Shown here: piece after piece, positions 26,147 to 35,461 of the stretch | Numbering within the stretch: the first letter of the stretch is position 1 | Layout: the number at the start of each line of letters is the position of its first letter | DNA from: Acidobacteriota bacterium | GTDB lineage: Bacteria > Acidobacteriota > Thermoanaerobaculia > Multivoradales > JAHZIX01 | Assembly (NCBI GenBank): GCA_034211275.1 | Contig: JAXHTF010000029.1 | Span: 1-49,058, forward strand | Reading direction: 5' to 3' | DNA: 49,058 nt | Translations under genes and position numbers: made by a program | The notes under the pieces: model-generated | Databases searched by the model: none | What the model saw: only the letters and a program-made list of their open reading frames with translations | What the model was told of the DNA's origin: nothing

Positions 26147-27924
26147 ACGGCGCTCCGCTCCGGCCGTTCAGCGTCAGCGTCCTCCGCATCCCCCTTGCCC
26201 AGCTGCTCGTCGCACAGCTGGCGGTACAGGCCGCCGCGGGCGTAGAGATCTTCGTGGGTGCCCTCTTCGACCACCGCCCCGGCGTCCAACACCACCACCC
26301 GATCCGCCCAGCGCACCGCCGAAATCCGGTGGGCGATGACCAGCACCGTGCGGTCCTCGACGAAGCCGTCCAAAGCCTCCAACAGCCGCTGCTCCGTCGG
26401 ACCGTCCAGCGCCGAGGTGGCCTCGTCGAGAATCAGCACCCGGGGCTCCTGCAGGATCGCCCGGGCGATGGCCACCCGCTGCCGCTGGCCGCCGGAGAGC
26501 TTGCCGCCGCGAGGCCCCACCGCCTCGTCCAGGCCGTTCTCCAGGCCCTCCACCGTCTCCCGCAGCTGGGCCAGGTCCACCGCCCGCTGCAGCTCGTCTT
26601 CGGAAGCCTTGGGCCGGCCGTAGAGCAGATTCTCCCGCAGGCTGACGTCGAAGAGCACCGCATCCTGGGGTACCAGGGAAAGACTGCTGCGCAGGCTGTG
26701 GAGGGTCAGGTCCCGGATGTCGACCCCGTCCAGCCGAATCGCCCCGTCGTCGACGTCGTAGAGGCGGACCAGGAGCTTGCCCAGGGTGGTCTTGCCGCTG
26801 CCGCTGCCGCCCACCAGGGCCACCTTCTCCCCGGGCACCAGATCCAGCGACACCCCCCGCAACACCGGCCGATCCTCCCGGTAGGAGAAGCTCACATCCT
26901 CTACGTCCACCCGCCCCGGGGTGCCGGCGGGTAGCCGGCGAGCGTCGGGCCGCTCCACCACGTCCGGCGTCTCTCCCAGCAGAGCCATCACCCGCCGGAT
27001 GCTGGCGTTGGCCCGCTGGAGGCGCGAGTACATATCCACCATGTCGCGGATGGGGTCGAAGATGCGGTTGAGGTAGGTGTAGAAGGCCACCAGCCCGCCC
27101 ACCGTCAGCGCCCCCTTGAGCACCTGGTAGCCGCCCAGCCCGAGGACCACCGAAATCGCCGTGACGCTGACCATCATGGACAGCAAGCTGACCACCAGCT
27201 CGGTGCTGCGGCGGGAGACCTGCAGCCGCAGCAGATCCTTCACCACCGCGGTGAAGCGGCGCAGCTCCCGCAGCTGGCTGTTGAGCAGGTGGGTCTGCAC
27301 CAGCGCCGAGAGATGCTCTTGGAGAAAGCTGCTGGTGCGCCCACCGGCCTTCTGTACCTGGTCGGAGGCGGCCTTGAGGCGGGGGTAGCCGTAGCGGCGG
27401 ATGACCAGCAGCAGGGGGATCAGCGGCAGGCTGATGAGGGTCAGCTGCCAGCTGAGAATCGACATGATGAGCAGGGTCATGAAGGTCACCAACACAAACC
27501 AGATGATCGAACCCACCAGCTCCCCCGCCAGCTGCTCGATCTGGTCCACGTCCTGCTGCACCCGGTGCTGGGTCTCGCCCACCGAACGGTTGTCGTAGTG
27601 CTTCGCCGACAACCGCTGTAGATGGCGCAAGAGCTTGAGACGGATATTGAAGGCGGTGCGCTGGCCGGCGTAGAAATTGACCAGCGCCCCGAGGCCAAAG
27701 AGAGTGAAACGAAAGAGATAGACCAGGAAGAAAGCCGCCGCCGCCACTGGCAGCATCTCCCACCGGCGCCACGCCAGGACGTCGTCGATGAGCCACTTGA
27801 TCACCAGCGGATCGAGCAGCTGCAGCGTCCCCGTGAGCAGCAGACAGGTGATGCGCAGCAGGTGCAGCCCGCGGAAGGGGCGTACCTGTTCGTAGAGCCA
27901 GCGGAGCTCCTTCGGCAGCCTCAA
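26143..27924 (-). CDS. ABC exporter, fused membrane and ATPase domains
   Basis: A 593-residue half-transporter of the MsbA/type I secretion type. Residues about 1-310 carry six predicted membrane helices. The C-terminal ATPase has Walker A GGSGSGKTT, signature LSGGQRQR, Walker B VLILDEATSALD and the H-loop histidine in VIAHRIS. It has no N-terminal C39 peptidase or C39-like domain, so it does not itself cleave double-glycine leaders. Coupled to HlyD by an ATGA overlap, it probably exports the product or peptide of the surrounding cluster. Confidence 0.93.
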   Translation of the reverse strand: MRLPKELRWLYEQVRPFRGLHLLRITCLLLTGTLQLLDPLVIKWLIDDVLAWRRWEMLPVAAAAFFLVYLFRFTLFGLGALVNFYAGQRTAFNIRLKLLRHLQRLSAKHYDNRSVGETQHRVQQDVDQIEQLAGELVGSIIWFVLVTFMTLLIMSILSWQLTLISLPLIPLLLVIRRYGYPRLKAASDQVQKAGGRTSSFLQEHLSALVQTHLLNSQLRELRRFTAVVKDLLRLQVSRRSTELVVSLLSMMVSVTAISVVLGLGGYQVLKGALTVGGLVAFYTYLNRIFDPIRDMVDMYSRLQRANASIRRVMALLGETPDVVERPDARRLPAGTPGRVDVEDVSFSYREDRPVLRGVSLDLVPGEKVALVGGSGSGKTTLGKLLVRLYDVDDGAIRLDGVDIRDLTLHSLRSSLSLVPQDAVLFDVSLRENLLYGRPKASEDELQRAVDLAQLRETVEGLENGLDEAVGPRGGKLSGGQRQRVAIARAILQEPRVLILDEATSALDGPTEQRLLEALDGFVEDRTVLVIAHRISAVRWADRVVVLDAGAVVEEGTHEDLYARGGLYRQLCDEQLGKGDAEDADAERPERSAV

Positions 27925-27952
27925 GATCCCGAGCTCTCAGCGGCCGGAGCCG

Positions 27953-28807
27953 TCACTCCCCACCCTCGCCGCGGGCTTTCTCCCGCTTGCGGGCCCGGCG
28001 CTTCTCCTGGTTGCGGTGATAGATCTCCACCGGTTCCATGCAGGTGGCGAGGTATTCGATATAGCTCTGGATCTCCATCTGCACCGCATCCCGCAGCGGC
28101 AGATCCCAACCCCGCAGCATCACCCGTTTGATGTGCGCCAGGCTGTCCCGGGTCTTCTCCTTCAGATCGTCGACAAAGGCCGTCACGGTCTTGCGCAGCT
28201 CCGCCCGGGGCACCGCTTCCAGGGCCAAGCCCAGCTGAGCCACCTCCGGCCCCTCCATCCAGCGCCCGCTCATGATGATCTCCATCGCCCGCTGATAGCC
28301 GATCTTGCGCGCCAGGCGCTGGGTGGCGCCGGCGCCGGGCATGTGGCCGAAGGGGGTGTGGGCGTCGCCGATGCGGGTCTCCTCGGCGATGAATACGAAG
28401 TCGCAGGACATGATCAGCTCGAAGCCGCCGGCCCGGGCCCGCCCCTGCACCATGGCGATGGTGGGGATGGGCTGCTCTTCGAGGGCGAAGAAGACGCCGT
28501 TGATCTTGTTCAGATAATCGCGGAAGTAGCGGAAATCCCGGGTCGCGTAGGCCTCGTCCAGCAGCCGCACGTCGCTGCCGATGCAGAAGGCGTCCTCGCC
28601 GGCGCCGGTGATCACCAGGGCCCGCACCTCCGGATCCTCTCCCGCCTGCCGAATGAAGGAGAGCAGCAGGTCCAGCCCTTCCAGGGTCATGGCGTTGAGC
28701 CGGTGGGGGCGGTTGAGGGTCACCCAGGCGACGCCGTCCTCGATCTCCAGCAGAACCTTGGGGGGCCCTTCCTGCACTGGCTCCTGCATCGTCTTGTCCT
28801 CGCTCAT
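27953..28807 (-). CDS. Enoyl-CoA hydratase/isomerase family protein (first-Glu type)
   Basis: A 284-residue crotonase-fold protein. The oxyanion segment and first catalytic glutamate are present (ARAGGFELIMSCDFVF, equivalent to rat Glu144). At the place of the second glutamate (Glu164) the sequence reads GDAHTPFGHMPGAGATQRLA, with histidine or another residue instead. The C-terminal 25 residues are Arg/Lys/Glu-rich. The start at 28807 overlaps the dioxygenase stop as ATGA; a longer frame upstream is spurious. It probably handles an acyl-thioester intermediate of the cluster rather than beta-oxidation. Confidence 0.88.
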   Translation of the reverse strand: MSEDKTMQEPVQEGPPKVLLEIEDGVAWVTLNRPHRLNAMTLEGLDLLLSFIRQAGEDPEVRALVITGAGEDAFCIGSDVRLLDEAYATRDFRYFRDYLNKINGVFFALEEQPIPTIAMVQGRARAGGFELIMSCDFVFIAEETRIGDAHTPFGHMPGAGATQRLARKIGYQRAMEIIMSGRWMEGPEVAQLGLALEAVPRAELRKTVTAFVDDLKEKTRDSLAHIKRVMLRGWDLPLRDAVQMEIQSYIEYLATCMEPVEIYHRNQEKRRARKREKARGEGGE

Positions 28808-29559
28808 GACGCCTCCGCCGGCATCCGCATCCGCCCCCGCAGCAGCGGGAAGTCGACGCAGGGTTTGCCGTCCTTGCGTAGACCCGCCGCCATGTACTGA
28901 ATGGTGTGGGCGAGCCGCGGCCGGTCCGTGCGGTTGGGCGGTGACCAATGGACCAGGTGGCAATGGTGCACCGTGGCATGGCCCGCCGGCACCTCGATGG
29001 GCACCGTCTTGGCCTTGTCCGCCTCCGCTTCCAGGAGGATCGATTCGCCCTCCATGGCCCGGTGATGGGACACGCGGCCGACGGTGTGGCTGCCCTTGAG
29101 GAAGTGCACGCAGCCGTTGTCGATGGTGGCGTCGTCGAGGGCGAGCCAGAGGGTCACCACGTGGGGAGGATCCAGATGCCAGTAGCGGTTGTCCTGGTGC
29201 AGGAAGATCTCGCCGCCGTGCCCCGGAGGTTTGTAGAAGCTCTGATCCCGCAGCAGCTGTAGATCCGGTCCCAGCAGCCCCTCCATCAGGTCCAGCAAAT
29301 CGTCCCGCCGCGCCAGCCGGTCGAAGAGGGGATCCCGCGACCAGACGTCCACCAGCTGCATCACCGAGTAGGTCAGGGGCTTGCCCTTGGTCTCGGAGAG
29401 ATCCCGCACCTGCGGCGACACCTCCCCGGCCTCGCCGTACATCAACTTCTCCAGATGCCCCCGCAGCTCCGCCACCTCGGCGGGCTCGAGGACCTGCCCC
29501 AACTCGACAACCCCGTCGCGCTCGAAGGTCTCCGCCAGCTCCGGCAAATTCCAGCTCAT
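28804..29559 (-). CDS. Phytanoyl-CoA dioxygenase (PhyH) family oxygenase
   Basis: A 251-residue Fe(II)/2-oxoglutarate oxygenase. The metal triad is visible as HQD in IFLHQDNRYWHL and the distal histidine in HHCHLVHWSPPN, followed by the arginine likely to bind 2-oxoglutarate (RPRLAHTIQYM). Members hydroxylate acyl chains or amino-acid-like substrates in natural-product pathways. GGAGG precedes the ATG, and the 83-nt gap upstream is one of the few in the cluster. The next gene overlaps by ATGA. Confidence 0.9.
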   Translation of the reverse strand: MSWNLPELAETFERDGVVELGQVLEPAEVAELRGHLEKLMYGEAGEVSPQVRDLSETKGKPLTYSVMQLVDVWSRDPLFDRLARRDDLLDLMEGLLGPDLQLLRDQSFYKPPGHGGEIFLHQDNRYWHLDPPHVVTLWLALDDATIDNGCVHFLKGSHTVGRVSHHRAMEGESILLEAEADKAKTVPIEVPAGHATVHHCHLVHWSPPNRTDRPRLAHTIQYMAAGLRKDGKPCVDFPLLRGRMRMPAEAS

Positions 29560-29642
29560 GAAATCGATTTCCTCCTGACGACAGATGAGCTCCCTAACGA
29601 ATGAGAATCACGGCCGCACCGTAGTAGCTCGAGGATGGCTCC

Positions 29643-31694
29643 CTAGCCCACAGCCACCACCGGTTCCGGCTCCCGCTCGATCTCCGCCTCCTCCAGCTGA
29701 TGCTGGTAGTGGCGGATGCGCACGAAGGGGTAGCTCTCGCCGATGGCCGCCTTGGCGAATTGCTTCAAATCGCCGGGGCGGATCTCGTATTGACGATTGA
29801 CCCCCATATGGCGATCCCGATAGCGGATGGTCACCGGTCGCGCCGCCAGCTCTTCGCCTCCAGCCGGGTCACCGGTGAGATACGCCGGGAAGTCGTAGTC
29901 GTAGTGCACCTCCCGCCCCGCCTCCGGGTCGTAGTCCGGCTGCAACATGATCTCCCGCTGGTAGCGCAGCACCTGCTCCAGCTCCTCCCCCGCCTCGAAG
30001 CCGTGCTTCGTTCCCAGGTGCTCGATGAACTCGGCCAGCTGGTCGTAGAGCTCTCCATGGCGCGCCGCCAGGCACAGCCAGCCCCAATCGTCCGGCGTCC
30101 ATCCCCGGCGCCGGCCGTAGGCGGAGAGCTTCTCCACCAGCTGCGGCTGGCTGGCGATGAGGTTGATCTGGGGAATCTTCGGATCCCGCTGATAGCGGCG
30201 GTAGAGATCCCGCAGCTCCCCCAATACCTCACCGAGAGCGCTCTCCGGACGGTCGAGGAAATAGCGCTGGATCCCTTCGTAGAAGTCGTAGTACGCCAGA
30301 CCGTAGCGCCGCCGCAGATGAATCGACAGGTAGCGCGTGTAGCAGCCGTTGTGGAGGAATTGGATCATCTGGGCAAAGACCGAGGCGTCCACCCAATCCT
30401 CGCGGCTCATGGCCGCCGTCTCGAACACCACCTGCACCGTCTCCACCTCGTCCTGGGGGGTGCCGGGGCGCTCCAGGTACATGGTCTTCTCCACCGTCTG
30501 GATCCGGTACTCCGGCAGCCGGGGGTCGTCGTTGATGGGGGCGTTGGGCAGGATGTCGAATTCATAGACCCGCAGATCCTCGTGGTTGCCCGCCTCCAGC
30601 AGCGAGCCGATGCCGCGCTTGAAGGACTCACCGCTCTCCTTCGGCAGCCCGAGGATCAACTCCGTGTAGGTGTGGATCCCCGCCTCGGCGTAGCGTTCCT
30701 TGAGGTCGGTGTAGCGGTCGATGCCGATATTCTTGCGGTCGATGGCCTCGAGCACCTCGAGGTTGGTGCTCTGCATCGACAGGGTGGTCCCCATGAGCAT
30801 GTCCGCCTCGGCCCAGCTGCGGCTGATCTCGAACACCCGGTCGTTGGAGTTCTTGGCGAAGTTCACCCGCACCTGCTTGGGGAAGCCATAACGCTGGTGG
30901 GCGCGCACCAGGCCGTGGGCGATGTCCACGTCCCGGGGCAGGATGCCGAAGTTGGCATCGCAGATGAAGACGTTGGGCACCCGCTCGCGGCCGAAGAACT
31001 CGACGTCGGCTTGGATCGAGAGATCCTCGAAGCGCCGCACCTTGCTCATGGTGGCGGAGCCCCAATCGCAGAAGGAGCACGAGAAGGGGCAGCCGCGGTT
31101 GGTCTCCCAGGGCGCGTAAAAGCGCAGATTCTTCTCCCGGCACAGCTCGATGGCGTCGTTCATCAGCCCCTCGGTGTAGGGGCTGCGCAGGGGGATGTCC
31201 CGGGGCAGCTTGTCCCCCGGGCCGGTGTGCACCAGCTCGCCGTCGCGCAGGAAGCTCAGGCCGCCGACCCGGCTCCAATCCGGCTGTCCGTTGGCGCTTC
31301 TCTCCAGGTTCTCCCGCAGCAGCTGGCGGAAGGGGATCTCCCCCTCTCCGTGGATCAGCAGGTCGACGTAAGGGTGCAGCTCGAGGAAATCTCCCACCCG
31401 GTTGGGCACGTGGGGTCCACCGGCCACCACCAAGACGTCCGGATGGCGCTGCTTCACGAGCCGCGCGATCTTCATCTGCTTGCGGAAGTTCCACACGTAG
31501 CAGGAGAGGCAGAGGATCGCCGGATCCTCCATGCGCTCGACGATGGCCTCTGGGCGTTCGATGAGGAAGAAGGCCTCGCCGAAGCGGTACTCCTCCGCCA
31601 CCACCGGGTCCTCCTGGGCATAGACCTGGAGGAGGCCGTGGACGTAGGGCAGGAAGGGCACGGCATTGAGCACTGCGGTGTAGATATTTCTCAT
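29643..31694 (-). CDS. B12-binding-type radical SAM protein, CDWG subtype
   Basis: A 683-residue protein. The N-terminal about 170 residues form a Rossmann-like cobalamin-binding-type domain (VVAGGPHVPNRVGDFL, IHGEGEIPF) without the classical DxHxxG. The radical SAM cluster motif is C202-x3-C206-x2-C209 in GCPFSCSFCDWGS. The C-terminal 300 residues are long and specific to this protein. Such enzymes usually methylate or rearrange unactivated carbons. AAGGGAG precedes the ATG. It is the largest of three radical SAM genes in the cluster. Confidence 0.9.
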   Translation of the reverse strand: MRNIYTAVLNAVPFLPYVHGLLQVYAQEDPVVAEEYRFGEAFFLIERPEAIVERMEDPAILCLSCYVWNFRKQMKIARLVKQRHPDVLVVAGGPHVPNRVGDFLELHPYVDLLIHGEGEIPFRQLLRENLERSANGQPDWSRVGGLSFLRDGELVHTGPGDKLPRDIPLRSPYTEGLMNDAIELCREKNLRFYAPWETNRGCPFSCSFCDWGSATMSKVRRFEDLSIQADVEFFGRERVPNVFICDANFGILPRDVDIAHGLVRAHQRYGFPKQVRVNFAKNSNDRVFEISRSWAEADMLMGTTLSMQSTNLEVLEAIDRKNIGIDRYTDLKERYAEAGIHTYTELILGLPKESGESFKRGIGSLLEAGNHEDLRVYEFDILPNAPINDDPRLPEYRIQTVEKTMYLERPGTPQDEVETVQVVFETAAMSREDWVDASVFAQMIQFLHNGCYTRYLSIHLRRRYGLAYYDFYEGIQRYFLDRPESALGEVLGELRDLYRRYQRDPKIPQINLIASQPQLVEKLSAYGRRRGWTPDDWGWLCLAARHGELYDQLAEFIEHLGTKHGFEAGEELEQVLRYQREIMLQPDYDPEAGREVHYDYDFPAYLTGDPAGGEELAARPVTIRYRDRHMGVNRQYEIRPGDLKQFAKAAIGESYPFVRIRHYQHQLEEAEIEREPEPVVAVG

Positions 31695-31749
31695 CGCCCC
31701 GCTCCCTTGAATGAATTCCGGAGAGGCTCTCCGGCGCTCTCCTCGGTGG

Positions 31750-32541
31750 TCATCGATCCCCCGGATCCGGCTCCCGGCTCACCGTCTGCACCGGCCGGCC
31801 CTTGTCCAAGAACTCTTCCATCTTCTGCCGCGGCTGACCGCTGGAGAAGGCCTGAGTGTGAGCGTAGCTGGCGTGCACCGCCAACGCCTCCTGCTCCTGC
31901 AGCGCCAGCAGCCGCAGCCGCTCCTTGGTCAGGCGGAACGCCAGGGCCGGCTTGGAGGCCATGTCCAGAGCCAGGTCGAGGGTGCGCTCCAACAGCTTGC
32001 CCGCCGGCTGGATCTGGTTGAGCAGCCCCCACTCCAAGGCCTCGTCGGCGTAGATCCGGCGGTTGGTCAGCGCCATCTCGGTGGTGCGGCTGCGGCCGAT
32101 GACGTCCCATAGGGTCCAGACCCCGAGGATGCAGGGAATGGCGTCGTCCAGCTCCGGCATGGCGAAGAAGGACTCGGGGCTGCCGATGCGCAGATCCGCC
32201 AGCAGCGCCATCTGCAGACCGGCACCGACGCAGCAGCCGTCCACCGCCGCCAGCAGCGGTCCGGGGTAGGACAGCAGGGCCCGGTAGAGCTCCATGTGCT
32301 CCTCGATCCAAAAGCGGATGTAGCCGGGTTCGAAGTCCTTCGCTTCGGAGAGATCCTGGCCGGCGCTGAAGGCCGACTCCCGGCTCGCTAACACCACCGG
32401 GCGAGCCTCCTCCGCGGCCTCCCGAAACCACTTCGCCAACCCCAGCCGCACCTCCCGGGTGAGGGCGTTGCGCTTCTTCGGCCGGTTGATGATGAGCACC
32501 TGAGCACCGCGCTGATCCTGAACGTCGAAACCTGAATCCAT
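31750..32541 (-). CDS. Enoyl-CoA hydratase/isomerase family protein (second-Glu type)
   Basis: A 263-residue crotonase-fold protein. The first catalytic glutamate is replaced by glutamine (GAGLQMALLADLRI), but the second is kept (FAMPELDDAIP). This is the mirror image of the paralogue at 27953-28807. An isomerase or decarboxylase role, as seen in some one-Glu family members, is plausible. I chose the ATG at 32541, with GAGGAGG 12 nt upstream, over a TTG at 32562 that would overlap the previous stop. Confidence 0.86.
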   Translation of the reverse strand: MDSGFDVQDQRGAQVLIINRPKKRNALTREVRLGLAKWFREAAEEARPVVLASRESAFSAGQDLSEAKDFEPGYIRFWIEEHMELYRALLSYPGPLLAAVDGCCVGAGLQMALLADLRIGSPESFFAMPELDDAIPCILGVWTLWDVIGRSRTTEMALTNRRIYADEALEWGLLNQIQPAGKLLERTLDLALDMASKPALAFRLTKERLRLLALQEQEALAVHASYAHTQAFSSGQPRQKMEEFLDKGRPVQTVSREPDPGDR

Positions 32542-32558
32542 ACCTGTCACCAACCTCC

Positions 32559-33965
32559 TCAAACCATCCCGGCGCCGCTCACCGGCCCCGATCGCCAGCC
32601 CTGTTGACTGAGCAGATGGCCCTGGCGCACCGCCTCCAGCATGCGCCCGAAGGCACCGCCGGAGGAGAAATAAAAGACCGAAGGATCGTCCTGATCGTTG
32701 AGCCCGGGGCGCTGGCGCTGGGCGGTGCGTTCCAGGAGATCCGCGAACGCGCGGTAGAAATGGGATTCCGGCATCTTGGTGGGGTAGAGGCTGTGGTAGC
32801 AGTCGTAGAGATCCGGGTTGTCCGAGATCAGCTGATCCCGGGTCTGCTCGTAGAGCACCGTGCCGGGGAGCGGCGTCAGCACAGAGAAGCTCGGCATGTC
32901 GATGCCCAGCTCCTCGACGGTGCGCGCCACCCGATCAAAGTCGTGAAGCTGATACTCGGGCTTGATGATGAAGTTGGTGCGCACCTTCACCCCGAGACTG
33001 TGGAAGAGGTCCACGGCACCGCGGGTCTCGCTGGCGTGGGCGCCCTTCTCGTATTCGTCCAGCTCGGCGTCGCTCATGGACTCCGCCCCCACCAGCACCG
33101 AGTCGAGGCCGATCTCCGCCCAGCGGGTGATCACCTCCGGATTGCGCAGGGCGGTGTCCGCTCGCACGTACATGTGGTACTTCTTGCGGATCCCCGACTC
33201 TTCGATGGCATCCGCCAGCAACGACATGCGCCGCGGCTGGATGAACGCCTCGTCGTCTACCACGTAGATGCTGTCCCCCTGCACCGCTTCCAGCTCCGCC
33301 AGCACCCGCGGCACGTCCTTGGTCAGGTACCGCCGGTCGGTCATCCGCCACAGGGAGCAGAAGTTGCATTTGTAGGGGCAGCCGGCGGAGAAACGCATCA
33401 GCACCACCGGCCGGTAGACCGAGTGGAAATAGCTTTCCCGATGCCGCGCCACCGGCGAGCGGTCCGGGAAGGGCATGGAATCCAGCGTCTCCAGGTCCGG
33501 CTGGTAGCGCAGGTGGGCTCGTTCCGCGAACCGGCCGGCGCTGGGGATGGGTTCGACCAGGTCGCCGTGCTTTTCCAGCTGGGCCACCAGCGCCTTGAGG
33601 GGCGCCGCCCCTTCTCCCACCACGATGTAATCCGCCGGCAGCCCGTCCAGCCATTCGCCGCTCATGGTCGGATGGTGACCGCCGACGACGATGGGAACGT
33701 CCGGCCACAGCCGCCGCACGTCGGCAGCGATCTCGTGCACCGCCCGCACGATGGTGGTGTAGGGGATCGCCAGCCCCACCAGGTCCGGCGCCTCACCGCC
33801 GGCGAGGGATTCCAGCGGCGGATCCAGGCGCAGGTCGTGGATGTGCACGTCGTGGTGCGAGCGCAAAGCCCCCGCCAGATATTCCAGCGGCAGGGGCTCG
33901 GCGCAGCTGAGCTCGTCGCTGAGCACCGAGCGCTCGTTGCGGGGCCAGATCAGGAGCACTCTCAT
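32559..33965 (-). CDS. B12-binding-type radical SAM protein
   Basis: A 468-residue protein with an N-terminal cobalamin-binding-type Rossmann domain (residues about 1-150; VVGGHHPTMSGEWL, VVGEGAAP) and a radical SAM domain with C196-x3-C200-x2-C203 (GCPYKCNFCSLW). It resembles cobalamin-dependent C-methyltransferases in general architecture (HpnR-like or fosfomycin/antibiotic methylase-like), but the substrate cannot be inferred. The start overlaps the asparagine-synthetase-like stop as ATGA. Confidence 0.9.
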   Translation of the reverse strand: MRVLLIWPRNERSVLSDELSCAEPLPLEYLAGALRSHHDVHIHDLRLDPPLESLAGGEAPDLVGLAIPYTTIVRAVHEIAADVRRLWPDVPIVVGGHHPTMSGEWLDGLPADYIVVGEGAAPLKALVAQLEKHGDLVEPIPSAGRFAERAHLRYQPDLETLDSMPFPDRSPVARHRESYFHSVYRPVVLMRFSAGCPYKCNFCSLWRMTDRRYLTKDVPRVLAELEAVQGDSIYVVDDEAFIQPRRMSLLADAIEESGIRKKYHMYVRADTALRNPEVITRWAEIGLDSVLVGAESMSDAELDEYEKGAHASETRGAVDLFHSLGVKVRTNFIIKPEYQLHDFDRVARTVEELGIDMPSFSVLTPLPGTVLYEQTRDQLISDNPDLYDCYHSLYPTKMPESHFYRAFADLLERTAQRQRPGLNDQDDPSVFYFSSGGAFGRMLEAVRQGHLLSQQGWRSGPVSGAGMV

Positions 33966-35461
33966 GGCGAATCCTCCGAGAATTGAGCTTCGGCGGCGAC
34001 GGTGGGGGCACCGGAGGCCGGGGCCATCCGTCGTTCGAAAAGGGCGAGAAAGCGCCGGCGCAGGATCTGAGCCTGGCCGGTCATGGAATCACTTCCCAGG
34101 ACTTCGGCGAAGAGGGCGCCCATGGACGACCCCTGGTGGATCCCCACCTTGCGCCGCCAGGCCACCTCCGGGGGCAGGAAGCGCTCCACCGCCCGCCGCA
34201 GGACGAATTTCACCTCGCCCTCCCGCACCTTCAGCCGCGCGCGCAGGGACAGGCCGAGGCTCTTCACCTCCGGGACCCAATAGGGGTAGCGCACCACCAC
34301 TCCGGAGCGGCGGGCGAAGGCCGGGGCCATCTCGTTGGTTGGCACCGTCAGCTCCACCTGGTGGCGAATCAGGGCTTCCAGGCGTTCCTCTTCGAGACTC
34401 GTATCCACCGCCCCGGCGAAGACCAGGTCGGCACCGTAGCCGGTGACGAAGAGCGGATGCTCGCTGCCTACGCGGCGGTAGAGATAGGCCGCCGGGGCCG
34501 CGATCTGCAGGGTCAGGGGATCCCAGGTTTCGAGCCCCCAAAGCAGCTCGTCGAGCAGCGACTCCAGATCCTCCGGCAGCATCATCAACTCGCGATGCTC
34601 GCTGCCCAGCCACTCCGCCACCTCCCGGGCCTGCTCGAATTCGTCGCCGAAGGGACTGCCAACGGTGAAGGTGTGCAAGCGCTCCACCCGCTGCGCCGCC
34701 AGTGCCGCCACCGCCGACGAATCCACCCCGCCACTGAGGGAGACCGCCACCTCCCGGGCGTCTCCCACCAGGCGCTCCACCGCCGCCTCCAGGCCCCGGG
34801 CCACCACCTCCGCCGCGGCGTCCAGATCCACCGCCTCCGCCGCCGGCAGGGGCGCCCCGTGGCGCTGGACCTCCACCACCCGCCACGGGGTCGTGGCGGC
34901 GTCGCTGGCAGCGGCGTCGGCCACCGGCTCGAGGATCACCAGCCCCGCCGCCGGAACCGCCTCGATGCCTCCGAACACCGACTCCCCCACCGCCGGCAGC
35001 GGCCGCCCGCCGTCGGCCCCCGGCAGCTCGGCTAGAGAGTCCGGCACCAACCCCAACAAGACCTTGGCCTCGCTGGCGAAGGCCGGGCTCCGGGTAAAGA
35101 AGAGCGGGCAGCCGGCGTCGTCGTCGGTCCACAGGAAGAGTCGCTCCGGAGTCCACAGGGCGCCGCAGTAGCGGGCGAAACCCTCGCGGCACCAGGCGAT
35201 AAGGGCCATCGGGTCGCCGGCTGCCAGAGCGCCTTCCGGTGGCGGGCCGGAGGAGTTCAAACGATCCCCCCAAACCGCGAAGCCACGGGAGTCATCCCCT
35301 CGGATCAGGCCGCTCCAGCCGCGCTCGGCGGGCTCGCCGGCCCAGACCTTCCAATGCGCTCCCCGATGCTCTTGCAACTCGTCTCCCGCCAGGCCCGCCA
35401 GCCGCGCCAGCGCCTGGCCGCTGAGCCCCACGGAATGCTTTGCGCCGGCCAAGGCTCCCAT
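33962..35461 (-). CDS. Asparagine synthetase-like amide ligase
   Basis: A 499-residue homologue of AsnB. The synthetase domain has the PP-loop SLSGGVDSS at residues about 241-249 and TGYGADLVFAGAVD further on. The N-terminal domain keeps an Ntn-like outline, but the required N-terminal cysteine is absent (starts Met-Gly-Ala-Leu), so glutamine hydrolysis is unlikely. This pattern occurs in beta-lactam synthetases and lasso-peptide cyclases, which adenylate a carboxylate and let an amine attack it. The start shares one nucleotide with the upstream stop (TGATG), which excludes the longer frame. Confidence 0.85.
   Translation of the reverse strand: MGALAGAKHSVGLSGQALARLAGLAGDELQEHRGAHWKVWAGEPAERGWSGLIRGDDSRGFAVWGDRLNSSGPPPEGALAAGDPMALIAWCREGFARYCGALWTPERLFLWTDDDAGCPLFFTRSPAFASEAKVLLGLVPDSLAELPGADGGRPLPAVGESVFGGIEAVPAAGLVILEPVADAAASDAATTPWRVVEVQRHGAPLPAAEAVDLDAAAEVVARGLEAAVERLVGDAREVAVSLSGGVDSSAVAALAAQRVERLHTFTVGSPFGDEFEQAREVAEWLGSEHRELMMLPEDLESLLDELLWGLETWDPLTLQIAAPAAYLYRRVGSEHPLFVTGYGADLVFAGAVDTSLEEERLEALIRHQVELTVPTNEMAPAFARRSGVVVRYPYWVPEVKSLGLSLRARLKVREGEVKFVLRRAVERFLPPEVAWRRKVGIHQGSSMGALFAEVLGSDSMTGQAQILRRRFLALFERRMAPASGAPTVAAEAQFSEDSP

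Noticed and set aside
29700-32021. A 773-codon plus-strand ORF opposite the radical SAM gene
   Set aside because: It lies antisense to a well-supported gene; long antisense frames are expected at this GC content, and the translation shows no family motif.
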